Below, one piece after another: positions 1 through 13,010 of a stretch of 64,000 bases of DNA. Source of the stretch: Phoronis australis (taxonomy: Eukaryota; Phoronida; Phoronidae); contig NMRA01000350.1 of NCBI GenBank assembly GCA_002633005.1, positions 319,642 through 383,641 on the forward strand, given 5' to 3'. The notes beneath the pieces were generated by a model. It was not told the DNA's origin, searched no databases, and was given only the letters and a program-made list of their open reading frames with translations. How positions within the stretch are numbered: the first letter of the stretch is position 1; the number at the start of each line of letters is the position of its first letter. Made by a program: the position numbers and the translations under genes.

Positions 1-293
1 AGAACTGTACATTATTAACTATTCCCAGCAAATGCATTCATTCTATAAGGCCATGGCATTCACTATCATGTTTTTACAGTACTACGGAATTGTAGTATTG
101 GTCTTAAGTAGTTTCTATGCTTGGAAAGATCGGAGAGATCATTAATTGCATTTGGTTTAAAGACAGGCTGACATGCTCGTTACTAAAGGCAACAAGAGCA
201 ATGTCAAGAATCCTCCTTGTTCAACCCTGACTAAATGTTTGATGATGTTTCCCACTCATACACCTATCACTTTCGGAACTGAACAAAATTTAC

Positions 294-2964
294 CAAAACA
301 CTGAGAGTAGAGCTCCCTCCTGACAGGGCAGATGCCTGTTTCCCTGGCCTGCCTCTGCTGCAGGCGACGGTCAAGCTCGTCTTGAAGGTTAACGACATCC
401 AGACGGGTGGCCGGAGTGCTGGACACCTGCTGTACCCACAGCTGACCGCTTTCTGTCCACTCCCTGGGTGGTAAGATGGAGTTGAGGATCTCATCTGTCT
501 GTTGGGCACTCTTCCCATCCATTGGTGGAAGTTTCTTTGCTGGGGGTGTGGGAACTGGGCCCCCTTGTGAGGGAGGGGGAGACGACACCTTCAGAGCTCT
601 TGCCTAAAAATGTTGCATAAGGTTTTAGTTAGGCCTGATAATAATGTATAACATAAATGCACCAAAGTTCGAGCAACAGGTGGCTAAAATGGAAAGAAAC
701 AGACTCACCAAAGCCAAAATGCCAGCTGAACACATTATCATTGCTTGCATAGCAGCACTTAATTAACACCAGTAAAAATGCCTGCTCAAAAATATGAATG
801 ACGGCACATTCGTCATTCGTATTCCCAGATTTGGGTTCGTAAAAAGTGACAACTAATAAAATACGAGTAAGGTAATTTTTCTCCTAGTGTTTTTACATAT
901 TCTCCTCATATTTTAGAGTATTTACTTGCATGGATAGAGAGCCATGATCATCAATGATGGGAAGATATTACATTGAAGAAATCTATTTCATAATACACCA
1001 CAATCTGCCATTCAAACAGCTCATTCTAACACCCACCCCCAACTTTTGGATCCATGAAACATCCATGGATGTTTGTTTTTATGCCCACCCCTACTTTTGC
1101 AAAAATGTTCCTTAACCATCCATAAAATGCATGGACATACTGTGTAAATGCCTGTGCCTGACTGTGAAAAACTCAATGACCATTAGCTTTATACATGCCC
1201 GATTGATAACCAAATGTTGTAAGAGAGCACAGTAAACTGACAGAAAACTAATAAAAGATACCAAGCCCAGTTTTGGCCTATTAGCATGTGTTAAAAGCGA
1301 CCTTCTCTGCAATTCTCTGAAACAAAATACCGGTAATGCTTTATAACGTTCCACAACCTAGCTGCAAAAGTTTGGGTGAAAATTTGAAAACTCCTTTCAA
1401 AGTCTACAAAATGGTCAAGTGTCCCTTACAGACTACATGGCAATTGTGGGAAAAACTGACCCACCAAGGACCATAATATCCAGTTTGTGAGAAGGGAAAT
1501 ATGAGTTTTTAGTCTTTCATACTTTTATTTTTCAAGACTGATGCAATGACGCATTAGCAGGTGAAAGAATGAGGATTGATTGAAATCATCAAAACAGGGT
1601 TGAGTATTCTTTTAAGATTACTTTTCCCTCCAAGGCATACGCATGGACTTCTCTGAGTTTTAATAAACACAAAGAATTAATAAACAGTCTTATAACTGGA
1701 TGAACACATTCATCCCAACATTACAACAGTCTGATTTTATAGTGACCTGTCCTCATTTTACTCATATTGACTCAAAAAGGAGCTGACTTCAGACAAGCGA
1801 TCAATGCTTGCCATGTTTTGGCTAACGCAACGTCTCCAGGTAATAAAAAGCGAAAGCCTGCTGCTGCAACCATCACAGACCCACACGAACTAATCAAGAT
1901 TTACTGCCTGTTCATGCTTTCATTAGGATTGTCGATTATGCATATGTGACATCTAAAGTCAAGATTTAAATAATATTTAACCTTGACCTTTACACCATTA
2001 ATCTGAGATTGCACATGCTCTAAGAAGCCAAAAATCTGTTAAAACTAAGAGTTAAACTCATCTAAGAGGTACATGTCCCATACAAAGAAATACAAATTTG
2101 GAAAACAGCAATAGTTGAATAGATGTCCCTGATTTAAAATTGATTTGAGAACCAGTTACTAACACTGAATAACAGGTAGCAGTGACTGGTTCTCAAATCA
2201 GGGACCCATGTGTATATGACTATTACCATGGAAAACTATAAGTACTCATTTATGACACCATATTTCAGAATATCGAATTATTATTATACAGAGACAATAT
2301 AATAATGCGAAACAAAACAAGACTTGATACTCAAACATTGTAATAATGTGATAGCCTTTCAAAAGTTTATTTAACTGAACAGTGCACAACGGCACAGTCT
2401 AATGGCTAGCAGGGAGTCAAGTAAACTGTTTGCCATTTCAAATAAAGATCAGTGATGCAGTAAATGATGTGGGATACATGGACGGAGGCACTCCATTACG
2501 GTGCACAGTTGTAACTATACGCAATAATGTGTTGCCAAGCAATTCCAAAAAGACGTAGGCTCACAAGATTTTTTGGCAGGACATATCATCAGAATATGAC
2601 ATGTCAGAACACAGGCACAACTAAGAACTACTTATGAAAGGATTAGCAGAGTCACTAAGAGGGCAATTATAAACATTGGTAATGAAAGTCAAGCCCCAGG
2701 TTCAAACAGTACACACATACAAGTCATTCTATATGGCACGGAATTCAAGAAAAATGTCCAAACTGTCAATACTAATGGCAGGTTGAGCCAAAGACAGAAA
2801 CGATTACCTCGACCAAAGCAATATTCACTTCACCTGGCCAATGGCAATGATGGCCAAACGGAATGAGGCAAAAGTTCACTTACCCGCGGTGTTTTCTTGT
2901 CTGTGTTTCGACTTACAAGTACAGCATTGTCATACTTGACAAGTGAAGCATTTGGTGGAATCAT
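294..2964 (-). CDS. DNALI1: Axonemal dynein light intermediate chain (p28), 5' part
   Basis: Two coding exons are visible. Exon 1 is 2964-2884 (27 codons, begins MIPPNASLVKYDNAVLVSRN) and ends at a GTAAG donor in phase 0. Exon 2 is 603-294 (310 nt) and runs from a TTTTAG acceptor to a GTAAAT donor. Exon 2 encodes ARALKVSS, a Pro-rich linker, then ILPPREW, WVQQVSSTPATRLDV and QARETGICPVRRELYSQCF. These match the N-terminal half of the DNALI1/p28 family, a light chain of single-headed inner-arm axonemal dyneins in cilia and flagella. About 130 of roughly 260 residues are present; the coiled-coil half must lie beyond the left edge, since nothing in 1-293 resembles it. The start is set by family-typical MIPP and by the head-to-head neighbour EMC2. 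The promoter has an RFX X-box-like site, as expected for a ciliary gene. Confidence 0.95.
1358..1640. repeat. Dispersed element, copy 1 (shared with about 38578-38935)
   Basis: The segment with CACCAAGGACCATAATATCC, then GAATGAGGATTGATTGAAAT and ATCATCAAAACAGGG, matches 38598-38740 (CACCAAGGGCCATAATGTCC, GAACGAGGATTGGTTGAAAA). The left part of this copy (CTCCTTTCAAAGT, GGCAATTGTGGGAAA) matches the reverse complement of 38820-38910. The two copies are therefore pieces of one element with inverted arms. Boundaries are approximate and no coding potential is seen. It is probably a non-autonomous DNA transposon. Confidence 0.6.
2142..2199. repeat. Foldback element GAGAACCAGT family, copy 1
   Basis: Perfect 15-bp inverted arms (GATTTGAGAACCAGT at 2142-2156 and its complement at 2185-2199) flank a 28-nt loop. 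CAGGGACCC follows the right arm. Related foldbacks lie at 6179-6279 and 60471-60563. Confidence 0.8.
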
Positions 2965-3130
2965 TTTGAATCAGTGAGCAAAATTATATAAACAAGTTTC
3001 GTAAATTACAACAAATTTAGTCAGAATATCGTCCTGTGCAGAGCTTGCTTCGCAACTATGGCAACTTCTGAGTACGCATGCGTAAAAATGGTCTCGTCAA
3101 AATAAACGCGAACGAGATTACCAATCAAGT
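2965..3130. promoter_or_regulatory. Divergent DNALI1/EMC2 promoter with X-box-like palindrome
   Basis: Only 166 bp separate the DNALI1 ATG (2964, minus) from the EMC2 ATG (3131, plus). At 3052-3065 the minus strand reads GTTGCCATAGTTGC. This is a near-palindromic match to the RFX-factor X-box that drives ciliary genes, about 90 bp upstream of the DNALI1 start. At 3074-3084 there is TACGCATGCGT, similar to an NRF-1-type GC/CATGC palindrome. The assignment to the ciliary gene is inference from its function. Confidence 0.7.
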
Positions 3131-6100
3131 ATGGCGTCCTCCGTGAGATGGGATGGTATTTAGCTTTCTTTGAACATTTTGTTTGCATTTTAGTCGTATT
3201 GCGATCTTATCATTAATGTTTTTGTTTTGATCGAATTTTCCAAAGTCATTGAAAGAATTTATTTTTGTGTTCCAAGATGAAAAGGGGTTCTCAAAGAAAG
3301 CGAATTCTCTCGATTTGAGAGAAAAAATCTCAATTTCTCCCCGAGTCCCCGAGTCCTTTGGCTTTGACCTTAGGCTTAGGCTTAGGCTTAGCCCTTGGTA
3401 AAAACGGCACACTTTTGTTTCAGAAATGGCATTTTATGAAGTTTTAATTTGAGCTTTGAGACTTCTTTTATTGAATTCAACATGACATATGAAATATCAG
3501 GTTAATTTTTTGTGAAGTATCCTCATTTAGTTTTTAAGATTTGGCCAGTTGAAATAACAAAAATAAGAAATGTGGGCTACAGAGAATACATCATTGGTAT
3601 CGTTACATTCATGTTGGAAAAGATTTAAATCTGGCTTAGAAACAAGAAAGTTTATTACTCTGGTAACTCATGTACTTGATCTCTGAACGTCAATATAAAA
3701 AACGCTAGGTTCATACTAGACAATGTCCATCGCCTCTGTTGGCCCGAACCAGAGGGGATGCAGCTCCTATAGGCGCTCTGTACACCGGAAGCTTTTCGGC
3801 GAATTATGCCTCGCACTGACTAAATCAGATTTTCATGGAATTTTCGAAATATTTGAAAACATTTAGTTTTTTGTTCAGGGGATTTATTTATCCTGAATCC
3901 ACACAAGTGGAACATTTTAAAATCAATTCCTAATGGTGTTTTGAGAATAGTGTACAATGCATCGAATCTGAACTTGTGTCAGCTAGTCTTCGAGGATGTG
4001 AACTACGTCTTTGTGTCAAAATTTAAAGCCTCTCATTTTTGACAGAGGCCAGGGACCATTTGAAGAAGATGCGAGATGACCAACTGAGGTGCAGTGAAGA
4101 AGTTGTGGCAATATGGAACAATGTTTTACATCACTTCACATACAAACTTGGAGATGAACGTGAGTTGACATTTAAAAAATAGTTTTCCAAGAATGTTGAC
4201 TGCACAAATTGCATGACAGGCTTCTTTGTTATTGTTCTGTGAATTATTTTGAAACATAAAATAAGATGGCCGTTAATTCCCACGGATGTGCTTAGGAAAT
4301 TTATTTCGACATTATTTCGCTGTTTGATAAAGTAACATTGGATGAGTTAATTCCCTAGAAATAAGCACGAGGGTTAATTACAGTCATGCTACACACACAA
4401 CAGGCAAACTAGGATACAGAAGATATTGAACAAAATATTATTTCTTCACTATGATTGCAAGTTCAGTTTACCGTATTGTACTTCCTCTCACTCTCAACAG
4501 TTGTGATAGGGAATGTCTGGTTATTCCATCTAATTCCTTTTTTCTCAGGTGTGTATGTCTAGAAATATACAGAACTTGTTTGTGTCTCGTTCCAGTATGG
4601 CTGATCTATGAACAGGTGCTTATTGCAGCGTTAGACTGTGGCGACCATAATCTGGCAAAGGTGAGCCATGACCAAATATCCGGATTAATTGTTGTCATTG
4701 ACCATCTCAAGATTTAACAACCTTCCACAAAGTTTTAAAATTTTTCCTCAAACTTGTGAGAGGTCATTTACATTGATAACCAAAGTTTCGGACTTTTCTG
4801 GGCACACTAAATAAAACGTTTTGCAATTATTGCTGGATGAGGTAAGGAGACACAGTATGATTCATTTAGATGTAGTTCATACACAAATTTGCTGAAAAGC
4901 ATTGAAATAAACCTGCGGTTTCTGTGGAAAATACAAGTTTCGATTTATGAGCCTCTTACCTCTATGAAATTGGTCTCACGTTGTTCCATAGTCATAGCAA
5001 GCGATATTTGAGGACCTGGAAAGATTTGACTGCTTGTTAGTTCTTCGGACCAAGCTCATAAAATCTCAAGTGGTCAAATTCAAAACTTATATTTTGGCAG
5101 ATAGCACAGGTTTAATTCAACTAGCTTCTTCGCCTTACAAACGAGTCAGACGGTTTTTAGTGAAAAAATCTTCCTAGTAAGGGTTATTTAATCAATGAAA
5201 TCATAATGCTTAAAGTCTGCATTGCAACTGTCACTTAAAAATGTTTTTGAGTTCTATGTCAAAGAGCCAAAATCAACAGCTTATCTGTGCCGTACTCATC
5301 GCAAATGCTCATTGGGTCACTTGGCTGACATTTTTGAATGGAAGCACCTTGGATGACAAAAATCGATGATTTTTCGAAGTTTTTCCCGACCTGCTGAGGC
5401 TGTATGTCTTTTTTTTAATAACACAAAACGTGTCCTATCAGAATTATTAGAATTCTGATGCGAGTTTTATGAGACAATGGTGTTTTAGCCAACTGCACAT
5501 TCAAGGCCTAATGCATTTTCCAAATTTTTTGTAACTTTGCTTTCTTCTTTATTCATGGAAAATTGTTGATGTATGTTTCAGAGTTGCTACAATAAATTGA
5601 AAGAACAATTTCCTGACAGCAGTCGAGTAGCACGTTTACAAGGCTTGATATTAGAGGCTATGGGCAAGTGAGTACTCTATAGTATGACAGAATGTTATAG
5701 GTGTGCTTTCTCAACATTTGTCCTAGTATATAAATGTATAATTGTAATTTTTAAGTTCCATAAATCCACATTCCGTCATAGAAAATAACTCTAATTAGAT
5801 CACATAAAGCGGCCATAGATTTGCTCTCATCTCGCTCCTTTTTCAGGCGAGAATCGGTTTTTGATCTGTCTGTTGGTTATTGCACGAGACCATGCTCGGC
5901 TAATAAAATTAGAAGTGTGCTTGCAGAGACCTCTATCAGGCATTAGCAACACTGCCAGTTCTTTCCAAGCCACGAATTCACATCTATTTTGATTAAGGAA
6001 CCACTTAAGACCCATTTCATGATGCTAAGTGGTCTAATTCAAGAGTTCATTTTTGTGATGGAAGGCAGGTTTGTAGCTGCTTTAACTTTGAGCGTACTGC

Positions 6101-9100
6101 ATTCGCCAAGTGCATTTCGGATTCCTAAGCCAATGAACTTTGACATTCGCAAGTTGTAGCGTCATGAATTTTGGGTAGTAGTCACTTACAGAGGCCCCAC
6201 TTTTTGAGAACCAGTTTTCTCCACTGTTAACCAAGTATCAAACTGGTTCTCAAAATCTGGGACCCATATAAGTGACTGTTGCCACTGTTTTGTTCCTTTT
6301 CGTGCACTCCATTTGCATTTGAGAGAAACAAAAACTTAGTCTCACATTGCGCAAGTAACGTTAAACTGAAGTCGCATTTTTCAAACTCAAGTAAAACGTT
6401 CCACCCCTGGTGTTGTCATGTGTTACAGCAAATGCTAACTTACAATTATTGAAGAAACAAAAGTGCTCTACCACAAAATATGAATCAAAGCAAAGATGGC
6501 GCTCTATGTGGCGTTGAATCCGTGTTGTGAGTTGTTTCTTGTTATGCAGCGGTGCTCAGCATGTTCACTTGAGGTAACGCCTTCATGGTTCAGTATTTTT
6601 TTTCAGATATGAAAAAGCGACTGAATTGTATGATGAGCTATTAGAAACAGACAAAACGAATGCCGTAAGTTACAACTTGAAACCATTGGAAAGTTGACTG
6701 ATTGTGTGACGAACATTGAGTGGACTAGGATTAAGATTTTCAGTCAAACTTTTCAATAAAAAAATTACTGAAAGAATTTGTGGTTTAATAACAAGATTGC
6801 CATGTCTAGAAATCAGCGAATTGAGTTATGAATTGACCAGAGAATTTTGGTTTCACTGAAGCTTCACTTTCCTGTAGAAGGCCATCTGTAATAGGAACTG
6901 AATGATTTCATGAGGTACTCTGAAAGGGACGTTGACACCAAATTTCTGTACAAGCCAGGTTCACAATTCTCAATTCGTTGGTGATGTTTTAAACTGGTAG
7001 TGGACAATTGGCAACGTCTATTTTTTACTTGATGTCATTGTTTTATCCTAATTAATTAAATTGAAGTTTGGTTTATATTATGTGCTGGTCTTTCTGAGAG
7101 GCCAGGACTGTGCCACCTCTGTTTGAAGGATTCTGACCCCATTTTGGTGATTCCTTCAAAAGTTAGTTCTGTCACCACGTAAATGCGCCATCCACTAGTA
7201 CCTCACCTGAACAGTGGAAGCATTACTCACAATTACCTACTTTTCCGTAATTAAAGTGAAATGCCCATTTTTTGAGGTGAAAGGTCACCCCCCCAAAGCC
7301 ATCCCGTAACTGGGTTAAAGCGTTAATCATGCTTGCCAATGTAGCAGACGTGGCAAAGGATTTTCAGCCTTGCCCCAAATTGAGGATTGATACGAGTAAC
7401 GGACCTTTATTTCATTTTAAAGATTTAATAAATTAGCAAGACAGTCGTAGTTAGTGTCTGTTAAAAGGCCAGAACAGGACTACATTAAATTCCCTTTTGA
7501 GTTTAAGCTGTCCCAATTCACTGGGAATGGGAGTAAAGTGTCAAGGAGAAAATCTGAGGAGACGCTTTGGCTAAGTGGTTTGATATCCGGATTCCCATTT
7601 GGGAGACTTGGGTTCAAATCCTGGCTTCACTGGCTGACAATCGAGCATTGCACAAAGATGTCTTCTACTCCTCGGAGCTCGGTCTTACTATTGAATGTAT
7701 GCAAGAGAATGAATGAGAACTTGTATACAAAGCTGCGCTCATATTTTTAAGAAAATCTTGAGACCTACATTTGTGTCAGTCGCGGATTTGCCTACAATTT
7801 CAGTTTGTCCAAAAACGAAAGTCTGCGATGTTAAAGGCTCAGGGAAAAGTAACAGAAGCTATCAAAGAGTTGACTAAATACCTGGAAACGTAAGTGTGAC
7901 AAGGATGAACACAGTGTTCGATACTTTGTTGATACAGTTAAACAGTACCCATTTGCTTCAGTACCAGAGGCATTTATTGCCTCTCATGGTATAACAATGC
8001 CTAGTGGTAGTTCACAATGTCAAACAACTGCCCAATACATTATTCTTCTGTTTTTACGAAGCAAATTTCTCCAATGTCTGGATGATAAAGTTCTTTTGCT
8101 ATGTATCTGCTGCTTGTTTTCTTAAATATCTTTGATGGTAGGATGTGAACAGTTATGTCAACTGTTCCCTAGTTGATTTGAGGGTAGGTGAGTATTTTCT
8201 TTTAGTTGTCAAGAACATAAGAAATTACGATACCTTTCATGATAGTTCATGAATCTCGTTTAAGTTTGCCTCGGCTGGCTTTGTCAAAGTGAAGGCCCAA
8301 TCTCAGAATGTCAGCAACAAAAACGTTGCCTTAATTGCTTTAAAGTTAACCAAACTATTTCCGTTTCAAGATTTTTGCAGAGTTTCTTTAAGATGAAATA
8401 TCATCAACATTGTTTGGAAACTTGAGCAGCGCTAGCAAAATGACAATATTCCAGTTTACAGCCTAGTGCAAAATGACAATATTCCAGTTCACAGTCTAGT
8501 GCAAAATGACAATATTCCAGTTCACAGCGTAGTGCAAAATCATAGAATATTTTGACAAAATTTGCCTGAAGTCCCTCTCTTGTCACTTTGAAGTGGACAT
8601 TCAACAACATTTGTATGCAATGGTCAATGTTCAGTGTTGTCCAGATTTTCTCATTTTGGAATCACTCACCTTGACAGGTATATGACGGACTACGATGCCT
8701 GGCTGGAGCTGTGTGATATGTATATCGGCCAACAGGATTACAGCAAAGCAGCTTTCTGCATGGAAGAGCTAATCATGTCCAACCCACACAATCATCTTTA
8801 TCACCAGAAATATGCCGAGGTCAGCTGGGTGATTTGTGTCTAGAGCTTGAAATTCATGTACAACTACGCACAGTCATAATGTTTTAAGGAGAAATTTAAC
8901 TTTGAGACAGTGCTTGAGACTTCTCTGTAGTTAATTGGCTTGGGTCAGTGACTCCTATGACTTGTGGCATACCTCAGAATGATCCACTTAGTCTTTACTC
9001 TGTTGAAATTTTTGCTTTTTGTAATTTTTTATAAAATTATGGGTATTCTTGTTGCTTTTGTCAGTCATGAACTTGTTGAGCGCAAATGTCGACGACATCA

Positions 9101-11855
9101 TATCATTACTTGATAATGTGACCTTGGCTCTGGATCATGATTTTGTCATCTAGATATTGAACTTGAAAATCAATGTGTCATTTATTGTTTCCCTGCAACA
9201 CAAACGTAAGATAATTATCTATAATTATTCTGCGCTAAAGTATAGATTATACAAATCACTAAGTAGTCCAAATTCACACTTTATGTTACTTAGATTCGAG
9301 CTGCAACTTTGTGTAAAAACTCAAATTTTCGCTCGCAAGTTTATAGCTCGAATTTGTGGGTCATTAAGTGTGAACTTATACTGAACACTCTTGTGCATAA
9401 GCCATAAAGTACATAGTAATAGACACCCTTCTTGAGTTCGGACAAAAGTAGAATAGAAAACATCAAAAATACTTTCAAGTTCGATTTTCAGTGCAAAGAT
9501 TAGAACTTGGGCCGAGACTAGGAATGGTGTGATGTGTTCAAAACAATACTGTGTGACATGCCATGCTCAACAAAGATCACGATAGACCAAGTTGACTGTA
9601 GGGTTGTGTAGATGAAATTGTTAAACTCTCTCCACATAATCTTGTAGATGCACCATGAACAAATTGAGGCGGGGACAATTCTTTGATATCAAACATTGTC
9701 TACTTTCTGATAAATAGACATAGAACGCATGCCATTTTGCAAGAAGAAACCATATAGCTCGTGCGATCACTTACTAATTGCTGCGTGTTATCTTTGACCA
9801 GGTGTTAAATTTGCAAGAGTTCTACTTGTGGTCTCGTTTCAGATCAAGTACACACAGGGTAATCAAGAGAACATGGAATGTGCGCAGAAGTACTTCTCCC
9901 AGGCAGTCAAGTTAAACCCTGACAACATGCGCGCATTATTTGGTCTCTTTATGGTAGGCTTGCTTTAAGATCAACTTTTCTTCAGCAAAAGTCATGTACT
10001 GTGTCGACCTGCAGCCACTGACCAGTATCATTGCTTAATACACAGTAACCATCATTTTCAGGTTGTAAAATGTTTCCAATTCCTTTTAGAAAGTTGCTTG
10101 TGTCTTCAACAGGGACACTTGGTGTCGATGGACGACCACTAAATATCAAGGGATAATATGTTATTCAGTCCCATTTGGTATTTAATTGTATTGTCACGCA
10201 ACAAACTAATTATTATATCATATTTTGTGGAATGTACCCAAGAAAATCTCCACTATTGTCGTTTATTCTGAGCTGCCGTTGTAGGGTATATTGACAGTTG
10301 TAGACGACTAATTGAAATGTGTGGACAATGCCTTCAGCACATCACAATGGCACTCAGATTATCTAACAACAGTGGGGATTTTCCCTGAGATGTTCAATGA
10401 ACCAACTGATAATAATAATGTAGTTTATAAACAACTGTTGTATATGATTAATTGGGTTTGTGAAGGCAGGTTTTCCGATTGACTTTTCAAGCTATGAACT
10501 TTCTAGGTGAATGTGACTTGTCGATTGGAATACAACATGGTGTCTGATTTTGCTCCAGTTTCTTACACAATTTTTATACCCTAGTCAGTCTATGTTGACG
10601 AAATCAATTGGAGGTTGCATTAAAAGAACTGGAGTCTGTAGTTGTGGCACGAAGGATCTGTGAATAAGAATATCAATGTAAATTTCAGGCTGCCAGTAAT
10701 TTAGCTTCCCAAAAGAACAAGAAGAAAGAGAGTGTTCATTACGCTGCCTGGGCCGCACAACAGATCTGTGAAAGATACAGGGTAAGAACTCAAATGCTAA
10801 TCCAAGAGAAACTAGTTGGAGAACATCCACTAGACAAATAAGGTCATTTATTTTCACTGGTACCACTTGTTGTTCTCAACGGTTGCTCTATTAGCTTCTA
10901 CATATTAACCTAAGCTAAATGTACCTTCTCTCATCTCAAAAATTCAATTAGAACACTTTTTCTCGTTGCCGGATATATACTCGTATTCTGGATTGCTATT
11001 CACAATTAATGAATAAAAGACTAGGGATCGTCTACTCAAAAAGGAATCTATGCTGCATCTGCCTTCACAGACTATGAGAGACAGCAGCTTTGTGCTATAG
11101 CTGTCTGCAACAGTGCTCGTTAATAACAAAGGATCCTTGGTTGTATTGATATCTTATTGTGGCACAAAGTTTGTCGAAGTGTTGCACAGTTTGCCAGTGT
11201 TCTGCTCGACACACCTTTGCCGACTCTTGGCAACTATGCTGTTTTAGGCTGCTGCACGTTTTGTTGCAATTGTTACCATAATATCAGTGCTCGTTACAGT
11301 GCATGTCAAACGCCCGGTTTTACTACAAATTGGCATGTGGCCATTAGTTGTTACTCATATGCTGAAATCTAAGTCGGTGACTATCAGTTTAAATCCGCAT
11401 AGAATACTCTCAACTGTTGTTTATCGGTTGTTATATTTCACTTATTTCTTGGACGCATTTTAACTTGTTAATTATATAAGTCCAATTTCATCAGCATCAT
11501 TTAAATTTTAGAAAAAAATATTGTATGTGACTTATGAATTGCATTTATTGTAACATCAATTAGTTGATGTTTTTATATCAGGTACATCTTCTTGACAATG
11601 AATGCCGTAATGAATCTCGCACGAGTTGGATCTGAACGTCTGAGTATCTGAACTAGAACAACGGTACCGTACTGTGTAACTTTGTCTTAGTTATTCACAA
11701 ATCCGACAAATGCAGGTTTTTCTGTGTGTAATTATTATTCATAAAACCGTTCTTTTGTTTTATAGGGATCTCGCGAGAAATTGTCCAAGGAACAACAAGG
11801 ACAGTTGACAATAGTTGAAAAGATGTTGGACACTTTGCAAATCTCTGGCTCGTGA
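3131..11855 (+). CDS. EMC2: ER membrane protein complex subunit 2 (TPR protein)
   Basis: Ten coding exons join in frame to a 289-residue protein: 3131-3155, 4046-4159, 4596-4660, 5582-5667, 6607-6664, 7804-7889, 8678-8819, 9843-9953, 10689-10781 and 11766-11855 (TGA). All introns are GT-AG. Marker stretches are [63 protein letters not shown] and [13 protein letters not shown]. They match EMC2 (TTC35), whose human form is 297 residues. EMC2 is the cytosolic TPR subunit of the ER membrane insertase for tail-anchored and multipass proteins. Its helical repeats occupy roughly residues 70-250. The first exon encodes only eight residues plus one base; the start is supported by head-to-head spacing and a plausible donor. 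The N-terminal residues are the least conserved and least certain part. Confidence 0.96.
3370..3392 (+). repeat. Short TTAGGC hexamer run
   Basis: Three exact TTAGGC units followed by TTAGCC lie in EMC2 intron 1. This is only about 23 bp, too short to be a telomere relic without further evidence. Confidence 0.7.
6179..6279. repeat. Foldback element GAGAACCAGT family, copy 2
   Basis: The arms extend about 40 bp with few mismatches. The left arm has AGTCACTTACAGAGG then TTTTGAGAACCAGTTT; the right arm is the complement, ending GGGACCCATATAAGTGACTG. It sits in EMC2 intron 4. The inner core is identical to copies at 2142 and 60471. Confidence 0.8.
7562..7640 (+). repeat. tRNA-derived repeat (SINE-like)
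   Basis: The sequence holds an A-box-like TTGGCTAAGTGG and a perfect B-box GGTTCAAATCC about 40 nt apart, as in tRNA genes. I cannot close a good acceptor stem, and unrelated sequence follows. A tRNA-derived SINE head or decayed tRNA copy in EMC2 intron 5 is more likely than a functional tRNA. Confidence 0.6.
8435..8533 (+). repeat. 33-bp tandem repeat, three units
   Basis: Three consecutive 33-bp units start GCAAAATGACAATATTCCAG and differ at a few positions. A broken fourth start follows at 8534. It lies in EMC2 intron 6, just upstream of exon 7. Confidence 0.9.
9150..9515. repeat. Inverted-repeat element, diverged copy (family of 63103-63509)
   Basis: The right part (TGCATAAGCCATAAAGTACAT, TGAGTTCGGACAAAAGTAGA, then GTGCAAAGATTAGA and GGGCC) follows the same order as 63370-63509. 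The left end is less clear. It lies within EMC2 intron 7. Confidence 0.55.
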
Positions 11856-13010
11856 ATTCTAGTCTTCTCTAAAGAGGATAATCAAGACTACAGACTCTGA
11901 GGCAGGAGCCACCTGGTGGACAAGATATACGTGACTTAGAACCATCGTTGTCCCGAGGAAGTGCATGTCCGTACTTGGGAATAATTAATGCGCATGTCTT
12001 GATTGAGGTCATGTCTTAAAATAGTTGTGAACTATATGTACCATACAAGTGTAAGTCGAGGCTTACATCCTGCTAAACACTAGGCACCCCTAAATTGTCT
12101 ACATTTTCATTTTTTAAACAACCACGTTCCTTTAACCTCACTCTCCCAATTGCTGTAAGTGTTAGTCTACTAGACTTCTAGTCCTTGTTCTCTTGAGTGT
12201 TCCTGTTTCAATGCCCCATGTGATACTGACATACTACAGTATAATCAACTGAAATTAGTCATGTGAATAAACGTGATTGTATGTAGATGTGCAGTAGTTT
12301 TTAAGATGAACTAGACTTCGACAGAACTCTGCTAAACTTGGATCAACATCTTACCAGAAATATTATGGCAGTTTCATCTGAGTTTTCTGCAAAGATTGAT
12401 TGTAACTTTTGTCAGAGTTAAATGTTACGTTACTGTGCCTAGCTGCTTATTGTTGATTTATGCATAGCAAGTTGTCATGAATTCGACGAGGTGGCTGGAG
12501 CACCACCAGTCGTGATTTTGAAACAGATTGTAGCAGAAAGTAAATGAATATTTAGTCACAATGTTGTGCTCCGAAACTGTCGAAGTTTGACGTTGTCTAG
12601 TTTATTTTGGAAATGTATGTATTTAATTATTGATCCGCCTACATTTGAGCCTGTGCAATGTGAAGGTCAGTAGGAAACACAGTCAAGTAAAATATCAATA
12701 TCTACTCGTATTAGTGCTACGACCGACAATAACAATTCAATTTTGAAGACGTTTTCATTAATTATTCCTTATAATTGAACTTCTGACTTGCCAAATTGGT
12801 TGACATTTTCTGAAACTGATGTGCCAAAGTACATTCTGACCTAGCATTACCCTTCAGTATACATCCATTACATGAAGCTATAGAATCCACCTGAGGTCTT
12901 CTTTAAGTTTCACTGTAGCTTTTACTATGTGTTGTAACCCTGTCCATATGTCTGTCACAGACTGATGAATTTTGTAAATACCTAACTACCATAGTTGTCA
13001 TGGTAATAAA
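11856..13010 (+). other. EMC2: EMC2 3' untranslated region and poly(A) signals
   Basis: After the EMC2 stop there is no further coding signal. AATAAA hexamers occur at 12266-12271 and 13005-13010; the first, about 410 bp past the stop, is a reasonable poly(A) signal. TRMT11 converges on this region from the other strand. Confidence 0.55.

Larger units (their letters stand above)
604..2883 (-). other. DNALI1 intron 1 (repeat-bearing)
   Basis: This 2.28-kb intron has a GTAAG donor and a TTTTAG acceptor. I see no coding exon in it. It holds one member of an element shared with 38.6 kb (about 1358-1640) and a short foldback element with perfect 15-bp arms (2142-2199). Confidence 0.8.

Noticed and set aside
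7562-7640. Functional tRNA gene
   Set aside because: The internal boxes are present but the acceptor stem does not close and the T stem is weak.
12955-12985. CTGATGA core suggestive of a hammerhead ribozyme
   Set aside because: No matching GAAA segment and stems could be built around it.
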